NCBI GenBank assembly: GCA_003024985.2 | Contig: PXIH01S0035837.1 | Direction: 5' to 3' (one strand) | Length of the DNA: 10,117 nucleotides | DNA from: Euperipatoides rowelli | Taxonomy: Eukaryota > Onychophora > Udeonychophora > Euonychophora > Peripatopsidae | Shown here: positions 1 to 7,648 of the stretch, one piece after another | Numbering within the stretch: the first letter of the stretch is position 1 | Layout of the letters: every line of letters starts with the position of its first letter | Position numbers and translations under genes: made by a program | Notes under the pieces: generated by a model | The model's input: only the letters and a program-made list of their open reading frames with translations | Database searches by the model: none | Told to the model about the DNA's origin: nothing

Positions 1-148
1 ACATACAAATCAATTCTTATGTAAATCAGTTTTGATATCAGCAGGATTTGAAGAAGATAATTGCACACTAGAGATGAGAGGATTTCTTAATATACATAAA
101 CATACAAATTAATTCTTTTGGAAACCAGGTTGGATATCAACAGGATTT
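1..148. repeat. Diverged direct repeat, period 99 bp (two partial copies)
   Basis: Bases 1-49 and 100-148 align over 49 bases without gaps, with about 7 mismatches (roughly 86% identity by eye). Both begin ACATACAAAT/ACATACAAATT and end CAGGATTT. The 50 bases after the first copy do not recur after the second, so only one full 99-bp unit plus a partial one is visible. It could be the tail of a minisatellite continuing to the left of the window, or an old local duplication. No coding potential is seen. Confidence 0.6.
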
Positions 149-1667
149 TTTTTATCAAGGTGAATGTATGCATCAAAAATGTTGTAATCTTTTTCTTTTC
201 ATCAACATGCATGATAAACTTAAATAAATTTGACAAAGATATACATTAGCTAACAGTAAGATCTAAACATCGAAATAATGCATAAATAGAAAGTAATTGA
301 ATACATAGATATAAATGTTCTCTTTGGTAAACAAACGTTTCAATAAAACATTATTATTTCCAAGAAAATTATATCTCATATTTGTAAAATTTATCTTGGA
401 ATTAGCTTTCACCGACAAAATATCAGTAGAGCTTTAATTCTCAGATCTTTTTTTTTTTTCACTTTTAAAGCAGGGACCAATATAATTATTATAAAAGTGT
501 TACAGACAGAAACTAGGTGTAATTAAGAGAGATCACTATTAATACTACTACTAATAGTTTAAGAAACAGTGATACTAGTGTAAGCAATGATAGCAATCAG
601 TAATAATAGTTGTGGTAATGACAATAAAAATAGTCATAATATTGATCATAAGAGTAATATTAATAAAAATAATCACAGATGAAGTGTAAAAATATATTCA
701 CCATAGCCTGCTATTCCATATTATTCATATTTTTTTATAATGAAAAACAAGTGATTTTATTTATTTCAGTGCATTGTATGACATTAACTATTTGAAATTT
801 TGTTATTAATGTCCTGCTGTCCAAACTCCATATAGATAATCCACTTAATAGGGTAATCCAAAGATTGATTTGAAATAAATTTATAAATTAACTAAATAAA
901 ATAAACACTGATGTCATTTCTAATTATAATTATTATATTCTGGTTATCATACCATCAACTCACAACACTTCAAATAGATAATAAACAGTTCTTAATTATT
1001 TTACTTCAAATAAATACAAATGTTGAAGAAAACTGTTATCTTAATCAATGAGCTAGGGTTATGCTTTTGTCCACCATTTTTACTTAAGTTTTGAATAAAA
1101 CAATTAAGAACTGCTTGCCTAAATTCCTGGTCTAGGATTTCCCTAGCTGGAGAACTGAAAGCAACCATATGAGTCCACAGGCTCCAGANCATGAATGCCT
1201 ACTAAATGTAATAAGTAGTTGTGAATAATGAATAAACAGTCCCAGACAATCAGCTAGGTAGATAAGGCTCTTCAGCACAGTAAGGCAACTCAACAAGGAG
1301 AAGGAAAACTCTTATCATAAATTCTCCATCTGGGTTTAGGAAGTGGGCTTGTGCTGTATACGCTCCTTAGAAAAATTCATGAAAATTTAATAGTCATTGA
1401 CTAAATTATCCTATGAAAATATTGCATGTAACTGTGTGAATGATTTCAAGCTTGTTAACAAGATAAAATAATCCCCAATGACACTTTAATCGTTTGGGCA
1501 TTATCCATGCATATTATATGCTAGCATACGTTTCTAAGTATGATAAATCAAAGATTATGTTAAATAGATGGCTAAAATGAAATTTTAAATCCTTCTTACT
1601 CAGAAATTCCTTTAGGATCATGAGACTTTACTGTAAAGAAAAGCACTGTAGCCTGTCTGTAGGCAAA
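149..1667. other. AT-rich flank, no recognised gene
   Basis: This stretch is AT-rich with short A/T runs (for example the T run near 449-459). A cryptic simple-sequence area at about 538-675 is dominated by degenerate AAT, ACT and ATAGT steps. One ambiguous base lies at 1189. The only open frame that looks protein-like is a 63-codon minus-strand ORF at 1001-1192, discussed as a finding. I see no RNA gene, no array and no terminal repeats in the rest. Confidence 0.6.
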
Positions 1668-3210
1668 TGTTGGTTATCACAGGGAGTAGTGAAGATGTTA
1701 GCGCTGGCCTCATTACTGTGCAGGTGTGCGTGAATATAGATGATTTGTAGATGTTGTGTTAATCATCAGGTTGTGACTACATAGGAGGAGGAGTTGGTAT
1801 ACTTCATGTGGAACTAGTGAAAATTATTATAGGGCTATATGCATTCACTTCTGACAAAAGAAATATTCACTAAAATATTGATGCTCGAGATAGTGTATGC
1901 TAAAGATGGAGAACAAACACACTATGACTTGTAATTTAAACTGAATAAAAATAATTTATTATTCTCTGTGCTTGATATGAAAAATATCAATATAATAACA
2001 GTTGTCATGTCCTAGATTTATAGGCATACAATTTGTGAGTATTTGACTAGTGAAAAAATATTGGTTTGAATACATATAATGTATATTACAGGTTATAAGA
2101 TAAAGAACTTCTTGATTCATTTAACAGTGATTAAAGATTTAAATTATCAATCGTAGCTCAACAAATATAAAAAGAATAAAGTATATGATTGCTTGGTAAT
2201 TGCCAACATTTGTGAAGTATTAATGATATTATTCTATAAGAAGAAGAAATACTAGATGTAATGTCTTAGTTAGAAATCAATTTTAAACTAAGCTGTGTAT
2301 ATTTAAAAAATAATTTCTATTTTCACTAATCTGGAATAGCCTGTAGAAATTAACGTAATGAAGGCTCAAGGTTACAATTAACGTCCGTTCATCATTAACG
2401 AGGTTGTCAAAACAAGGAGTAAATTAAGACTTCCATTAACTTCAGTAGCCTATTTGCTCGAGAAGATTTCAGACAAAGTAATCCCAGAGTTTACTCTGAT
2501 ACTGTAGGCACATAGACATGTGAACATTGCCAAAAACTTTAATGAGACGAATGTATGTAATGTCATTAAACATTAATAATGTAATCAAAAAATAGTAAAG
2601 ACATAACTTTCTTAAATTATCTAAAGATCAATATAAAAAATCGTTAAAGAATAACTTTGATGTGCCGTTTGTCTAGTGACAATGGCTGCTCCTATTTGTC
2701 GTGCGGAGCTATATGTAAACATTGGGCTTGTTACTGAGGATGATATCAATCATCAGCAACACAATAACACTAATGACTAAATATAATGAAACCAAATTAT
2801 TAAAACGATACATATTATGAAACAATTAATGAGCTATCCTCATGTAGGTATTAAGATGTTATCCCCTATGAGACGATACTGTATAATGAGGTATGTTTCT
2901 GGATCAAAAGGTAAGTTAACTAGTTACATGATCCTTGGTGAAACATGGTAGATTATGAATATGAGACTAACCTACATAAATCAATACGGGATAAAAAACA
3001 AATATTACCTACATTTAACAACAGTCTGTTTTATTACATTAGCAAAATTGAAATGAGATAAATTAATCAATGTTACCTGTATATTGACAAAGGGCAGTAA
3101 TATAAAAAATGATGAGACTTGCATATATATATATATAAAGAAAATGTTCTGAAGAAAATTTCTCCTCCTTGAGGCTTAAGCAGTGTCATAACAGTTCACA
3201 TTTTTTAACA
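1668..3210 (-). repeat. 3' long terminal repeat (complete copy, about 1543 bp)
   Basis: On the plus strand the repeat runs from TGTTGGTTATCA at 1668 to TTTTTTAACA at 3210, giving short inverted termini TGTT/AACA. Its inner end is fixed by the purine tract immediately next to it. It aligns with 5845-8158 over 1668-3096, with scattered substitutions and small indels, roughly 5% in the first 390 bases compared by eye. A (TA)n run at about 3123-3137 lies in the outer 114 bp, a part missing from the other LTR. On the minus strand an AATAAA hexamer at 1960-1955 is kept in both LTRs (6145-6140) and could serve as a poly(A) signal, though such hexamers are common in DNA this AT-rich. At about 1.5 kb the LTR is long for a copia element. 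Confidence 0.85.
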
Positions 3211-3219
3211 TTCCCCCTT
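3211..3219 (-). promoter_or_regulatory. Polypurine tract
   Basis: The minus strand reads AAGGGGGAA directly before the TGTT that starts the 3' LTR. In LTR retrotransposons this RNase H-resistant purine run primes plus-strand DNA synthesis, and its place against the LTR fixes the LTR boundary at 3210. A second purine-rich stretch on the minus strand, near 3160-3171, lies inside the LTR and is not followed by TG, so I prefer this one. Confidence 0.8.
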
Positions 3220-3320
3220 AATGTCTGTTGTCATGATCAGGGTCTTCTTTTGAGTAGTTTGGTTTGGTGAACCAATCTTGAGGTTCGTATTCAGATGTGA
3301 TTATCCACTGTATGTAAACA
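3220..3320 (-). other. Deletion junction where RT and RNase H should be
   Basis: Only about 100 bases lie between the integrase C-terminal/linker reading frame and the polypurine tract, where copia elements normally carry some 1.5 kb encoding reverse transcriptase and RNase H. No RT motif (such as the YVDD-type catalytic box) is seen in any minus-strand frame. A short open frame ends in a TAA overlapping the edge of the purine tract and could be the last codons of the original polyprotein, with the deletion scar upstream at around 3300. That reading is an inference. Confidence 0.6.
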
Positions 3321-3737
3321 TCAGGTGTGGTTTATCTCTGTTGGTTCTATTGGAAGTTCTCCTTTCCTGAGGTGGTTGACTTCTCTCCGTCTGTTCAGGA
3401 GGGTCTTCAGTAAATGATGTACAGTAATTGGTAAGTCTCTCAGATCCGAGTACTCCATGGCATGCTCTGGTGTTGTGAAAGGGCATCTTTCAGTGTTAAA
3501 AATGACTGAACTGCTAACGTGTAACCTGTTGTCTTGATGGTCCCATATTCTGTAAAACTGATCGCTGTCCCTGTATCCGACCAGAATTCCCTCTGTGGCT
3601 CTGTCCTCCAGTTTCTGTTTGTGGTGTTTGCTGTTATAGTAATAACACGTAGAGCTAATGACTTTTAAATGTCTTAGTTGTGGTTTCCGGTTGGTCAACA
3701 TCTCAAAGGGTGTTTTCTTCTTCTTGTGATGGCATAC
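3301..3737 (-). pseudogene. Integrase C-terminal domain and linker (copia pol fragment)
   Basis: The minus-strand frame from 3701 to 3321 (126 codons) carries the small beta-barrel (SH3-like) domain that follows the copia integrase core. It is recognised by its RATEGILVGYRD stretch followed by YRIWDHQDNRLHVSSSVIF. It would help integrase hold DNA and the partner strand. From about 3480 the protein-like sequence shifts to a second frame (3486-3301), rich in P, R, E and T and typical of the linker before reverse transcriptase, so a frameshift lies near there. The linker stops at 3301 without RT. Upstream it follows the catalytic core after another frame change near 3720-3740. Confidence 0.8.
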
Positions 3738-4175
3738 TCAGTTTAAAAGGTAGGTGGCTGTCAAGGTCATCTCACCCCAAAAGGTCTTGGGAGTTTCGAC
3801 TGATTTAACAAATTTATTATTCTCTGTGCGTGTTGATTCCATTAATGTTCGGTTGTGTCTCTCCGATTTTCCATTTTCTTGAGGACTGTGTGGTAATGAA
3901 ACCTGGTGTCTTATTCCCCTTTTTCTGAAGTATGTGTCTGCCTCTAGGTTGCAGTATTCTCCATCTTCGTCACTCATGAAAGTTTTGAGGCCTGTAGTGA
4001 AACATGTTTATGCCTTGCTCTATGAATTCCTGGATCTTCTGAACAGTCTGGGTTTTTGTTTTGATCATATATATAGTGCTGTGGCCTGAATAGTCATCTA
4101 TTATTGATAGAGAGTAGCGGTTCCCCCCTAGGCTGGTTGGTGATATGGGTCCACACAGCTTTGATTGCAGGACTT
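3738..4175 (-). pseudogene. Integrase catalytic core (copia pol fragment, frameshifted)
   Basis: Integrase inserts the element's cDNA into host DNA using a D,D,E metal-binding triad of the RNase H fold. In minus-strand frames the first Asp is seen in IIDDYSG (near 4108-4088). The second is in SDEDGEY and the Glu is in SPQENGKSERHN, both within the 79-codon frame 3977-3738. The triad is therefore still readable, but the part with the first Asp is in a different frame from the rest: a frame change and stop fall at about 3975-3985. Two further stops at about 4175-4190 separate the core from the zinc domain in the same frame. Non-functional as it stands. Confidence 0.85.
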
Positions 4176-4188
4176 TGAATTGTCATCT

Positions 4189-4497
4189 TTATCTAGCGTG
4201 TACAAGTTGATTGAATGGGGTATTGCTTTTCTTAGATAGTATACAGGACGAGCATGTTTCTTCTTGTGTGCATTGTGAGATATTCATCCCTTCCACCATT
4301 ACTTTGCTTTTCATTCTTTTGATGTCATTGATATTGCGATGACCAAGTTTGGTGTGCCAACTGTGAATGCAACTATTTATTTTTTTGACATGTTGATCTT
4401 CATCTTCAGTCAGTATGTATAGGTTTTTTCTGAGATATCCCAACATTAGTGAGTGTCCTTGTTTGTCTATGGTACAGGTGCCATGTATAAAAGTCAT
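4189..4497 (-). pseudogene. GAG-pre-integrase domain with HHCC zinc motif
   Basis: The 102-codon minus-strand frame contains the WHTKLGHRN motif followed about 30 residues later by CSSC, the HHCC zinc-binding arrangement of the copia pre-integrase/integrase N-terminus. It would stabilise integrase multimers and DNA contact. The frame opens at an internal Met at 4497, but related sequence continues upstream in the same frame through about 4590. That part holds the ambiguous base at 4525 and an earlier stop, so the Met is not a real start. It ends in closely spaced TAA and TGA stops just before the integrase core, which continues in the same frame. Confidence 0.82.
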
Positions 4498-4619
4498 GCA
4501 GTAGTCTTTGTCTTTGAGTCGTGANACAGAGATTAGGTCGTCGATCAGATTATCTTCAACAAGTACATCATGTAGTTCTATTTGGTGAAACTAGCCGGTA
4601 GAGTTTGGTATTGTCACTG

Positions 4620-4916
4620 TCTATTCCTCTCCATCAGTTGTAAGATGACCATTGGATGGTCCAAGTTTTGGATATGATATAGGATCCTCTGGTCATTGCA
4701 CATGTTCTCCTGCTCCTGTATCATTATCCATTGGTGTTTCTGGACTTGAGATGAAGGTGTGGTGACAAAATGGCTCTGTATGTGTCTTCCTAAGTTGTTG
4801 GTGATAACTGATCATCATAATATTTGGATGTCCTAGTGGCACATGATCTTGCTGGGAATTTGAGTTGTGGTGGGGTTTCTTTATGATCTGGATTCTGATG
4901 TTCTCTATGGGCATTA
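4620..4916 (-). pseudogene. Retrotransposon aspartic protease remnant
   Basis: The minus-strand frame 4914-4693 reads through a histidine- and glutamine-rich stretch into MDNDTGAGEHV. The D-T-G-A core (about 4722-4714) is the catalytic loop of copia-type aspartic proteases, which cut the Gag-Pol polyprotein. The frame stops soon afterwards at 4693, and protease-like sequence continues across that stop. The Met at 4914 is an accident of the duplication breakpoint at 4917 and is not a start codon. The domain lies between the gag zinc knuckle and the pre-integrase domain, as expected for copia. Confidence 0.7.
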
Positions 4917-5076
4917 TGATTGTCTTTAGTTAACCATGCGTCGGTGGGGGTATCTGGAGGTGGTTGCACTATCTGATCCCATATGTTTTTGCATCTTAGC
5001 CAGAGTTCTGTTCTCTTTTTCCATATGTGGTAATTCCTCTCCCCTAGTTTGGTCATTCGATATCATCGATTGTCTT
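4917..5076 (-). repeat. Displaced duplicate of the gag start (copy B)
   Basis: Bases 4917-5076 match 5589-5748 at a constant offset of 672 with no gaps and about ten mismatches (roughly 93% by eye). The copy repeats the first some 45 codons of gag (MTKLGERNYHIW...). It sits immediately after the zinc knuckle and before the protease, where no gag N-terminus belongs. The 9-mer GATTGTCTT occurs at both of its edges (4918-4926 and 5068-5076), so the net inserted length is 150 bp. This suggests a template switch or slippage using that 9-mer. The 88-codon frame 5056-4790 is this copy fused to out-of-frame downstream sequence. Confidence 0.88.
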
Positions 5077-5084
5077 CGTCGGAT

Positions 5085-5728
5085 GTGCCCTACCTTGTGG
5101 CAATAGAAGCAGGACTATTGTTTCTTGGGACTCCAGTTTCGTTTTGTGGACTGAGTGGGATAGCTTTAATTTCAAACCCGCTGTTGAAGCCAATACTTGC
5201 CTTCTTTCGGGATTCTTCGAGAATTTTTTCTCTAATGTAGTCAACCGTAGTACTAGTACAGTCTCGCCCCTCTATGGTAGTTGTGAGAACGTCGTAATCT
5301 TTCAGAAGGCTGCCAAGTAATGCTCCGCACAATTGTTCATCCAGTATTTTGTGTCCAGTGTTTTCAAGCTTTCCTACTGCGTTTATAATGTTTGTGACAT
5401 GGTCCACCATACTAACGTCAGGGAAATACCATGCTGAAAATATATTTCGATACAGGGCGATGCGAGCCCCTACACTTGTCTGCTGATGTATGGATCTGAG
5501 TCATTCCCAGCTTTCCTTGGCTGTGTGGTGGTCTTTGAGATCTACTAAGAACTTGTCTTCGACCAGAAGACCTATAGTGGCTTTAGTTTGACTGTCTTTA
5601 GTTAACCATGCGTCGGTGGGGGTATCTGGAGGTGGTTTCACTATCTGATCCCATAAGTTTTTACATCTTAGCCAGAGTTCTGTTCTCTTTTTCCATATGT
5701 GGTAATTCCCCTCCCCTAGTTTGGTCAT
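5085..5728 (-). pseudogene. Gag (copia type, UBN2-like) with zinc knuckle
   Basis: Gag forms the particle and binds the RNA genome. The minus-strand frame opens at 5728 with MTKLGEGNYHIWKK, the usual copia N-terminal pattern in which a Y..W segment precedes a WD.I box. It continues in the same frame through one TGA at about 5501 into the helical gag segment 5410-5090 (MVDHVTNIINAVGKL...LLGSLLKDYDVLTTTIEG). A frameshift near 5100-5115 then moves the nucleocapsid zinc knuckle, C-F-Y-C-H-K-V-G-H (5111-5085), into another frame. The fourth ligand, normally Cys, is not seen; the duplicate gag segment begins right there. I chose 5728 because an upstream in-frame ATG at 5761 is separated from it by a TGA that is also present in copy B. 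Two breaks make it non-functional. Confidence 0.85.
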
Positions 5729-5748
5729 TCCAAATCATAGATTGTCTT
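5589..5748 (-). repeat. Original gag start segment (copy A of the internal duplication)
   Basis: This is the in-place partner of 4917-5076. It lies at the true start of gag, about 100 bp after the primer-binding site, so it is the likely source copy. Its edges also carry a GA(C/T)TGTCTT motif, the same word that flanks copy B. Confidence 0.88.
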
Positions 5749-5829
5749 TGAGAGTGGCCATTGCTGTGTTCAATGGCTGTGGAATGATGAGGGGTTGTTG
5801 TGCAGGTGTTTATTCCTCATGTAGTTCTC
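5749..5829 (-). other. Untranslated leader between primer site and gag
   Basis: This short minus-strand leader lies between the primer-binding site and gag. It contains an ATG at 5761 whose short frame is closed by TGA before the gag Met, so it would act as a small upstream ORF if transcribed. Nothing else is recognised. Confidence 0.5.
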
Positions 5830-5844
5830 CTGGGCCCCATAACC
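5830..5844 (-). promoter_or_regulatory. Primer-binding site for an initiator tRNA-Met 5' half
   Basis: The plus strand reads CTGGGCCCCATAACC directly beside the 5' LTR end, so the minus-strand RNA can pair with the anticodon arm of animal initiator tRNA-Met (CUGGGCCCAUAACC). Nine bases match without a break next to the LTR, then one extra C, then five more matches. Drosophila copia and yeast Ty5 are known to prime from a cleaved initiator tRNA-Met half in this way, not from the tRNA 3' CCA end. The tRNA sequence is from general knowledge and was not searched. Confidence 0.8.
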
Positions 5845-6658
5845 TGTTGGTTATCACAGGTGGGTCAGGGGTAGTGAAGATGTTAGAGCTGGCCTCATGA
5901 CTGTGTAGGTGTGCGTGAATATAGATGATTTGTAGATATTGTGTTAATCATCAGGTTGTGACTAAATAGGAGGATGAGTTGCTATACTTCATGTGGAGCT
6001 AGTGAAAATTTTATAGGGCTATATTGCATTCACTTCTGACAAAAGAAATATTCACTAAAATATTGATGCTCGAGATAGTGTATGCTAAAGATGGATAACA
6101 AACACACTAACACTTGTAATTTAAACTGAATAAAAATAATTTATTATTCTCTGTGCTTGATATGAAAAATATAAATATAACAACAGACATTATGTCCTAG
6201 ACTTATAGGCATGCGATTTGTGAGTATTTGACTAGTGAAAAAATATTGGTTTGAATACATATAATGTATATTACAGTTTATAAGATAAATAACTTCTTGA
6301 TTCATTTAACAGTGATTAAAGACTTAAATGATCAATCGTAGCTCAACAAATATAAAAATAATAAAGTATATGATTGTTTGGTAATTGCCAACATTTGTGA
6401 AGTGTTAATGATATTATTCTATAAGAAGAAGAAGTACTAGATGTAATCTCTTAGTTCAAAATCAATTTTTAACAAAGCTGTGTATATTTAAAAAATAATT
6501 TCTATTTTCACTAATCTGGAATAGCCTGTAGAAATTAACGTAATGAAGGCTCAAGGTAACACATAACGTTCGTTCATAACTAATGAGGTTGTCAAAATAA
6601 GGAGTAGACTAAGACTTTAACTTCAGTAGTCTATTTGCTCGAGAAGATTTCAGACAAA

Positions 6659-7149
6659 AACTATCGTAAATAAATTATATTTCGTCATCTTATTTTAAAT
6701 ATTGTATTACGTTTATAAGCGTGATTTACTGTACTCAGCGAAATGTAACAATTTGCTTATTCATAACACATATAATAGTAGATATCGTATTTTAAGCACC
6801 GTGAAAGTTTACCCAGTTGATTTTAACTTTAAGGAGTATTTATATTTGACTAGAACCTTGTAACATTTATGGTAAACTAATAATTGGTTATTGCAAGTAT
6901 TATTCTAAATACTACGGTAAATTGCGTGCTTCATAGCGTGTACAAAAGCTATCAATTTTAATTCATCTTCTTTCTTATTAGTGTTCCAAGTGCCATAAAA
7001 AAGCTATATACTCTTTTTAATAATATCACATTATTATCTAACATATTTCATGTTAATTAATACTAAATTATTCTTACCAATTCTGTTTTACACTAGATTG
7101 GTGTCATGGCGACTTACTACAGCATCGTGACTAGAAAAAGTATATATAT
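6659..7149. other. About 491-bp segment present in the 5' LTR only
   Basis: The 3' LTR runs straight from CAGACAAAG to TAATCCCAGAG (2470-2488). In the 5' LTR these words are separated by about 491 AT-rich bases ending in a short (TA)n run (about 7140-7149). I see no terminal inverted repeats, no clear target duplication, no tRNA-like boxes and no useful ORF. It may be an insertion here or a deletion in the other LTR; the sequence alone does not decide. A short-element insertion whose ends have decayed is possible. Confidence 0.65.
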
Positions 7150-7648
7150 AAATCCCAGAGTTCACTCTGTTACTGTAGGAACATAGGCACGTGAACATTG
7201 CCAAAAACTTTAATGAGATGAATGTGTGTAATGTCATTAAACATTAATAATGTAATTAAAAAATAGTAAAGACATAACCTTCTTAAATTATCTAAAGATA
7301 AATTTAAAAAATCGTTAAAGAATAACTTTGATGTGCCGTTTGTCTAGTGACAATGGCTGCTCCTATTTGTCGTGTGGAGCTATATGTAAACATTGGCTTG
7401 TTACTGAGGATGATGGCAATCACTAGCAACATATAATAACACAAGTGGATAAATATAATTAAACAAAATGATTAAAATGATACATATTATGAAACAAGTA
7501 ATGAGCTATCCTCATGTAGGTATTAAGATGTTATCCTCTATGAGACGATACTGTATAATGAGGTATGTCTCCGGATCAAAAGGTAAGTTAACTAGTTACA
7601 TGATCCTTGGTGAAACGTGGTAGATTATGAATATGAGATAACCTGCAT

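Noticed and set aside
538-675. Possible short-repeat array or CRISPR-like structure
   Set aside because: It is degenerate simple sequence (AAT/ACT steps) with no fixed repeat unit or spacer spacing.
5049-5240. Plus-strand ORF of 63 codons
   Set aside because: It is the antisense shadow of the gag pseudogene and gag duplicate and has no family features of its own.
5053-5244. Minus-strand ORF of 63 codons in a second frame
   Set aside because: It overlaps the main gag frame; only its last part touches the zinc-knuckle area, and the copia similarity lies in the other frames.
5830-5844. Part of a tRNA gene
   Set aside because: Only the anticodon-arm match is present; no D-arm, T-arm or acceptor stem surrounds it, and its place against the LTR explains it as a primer site.
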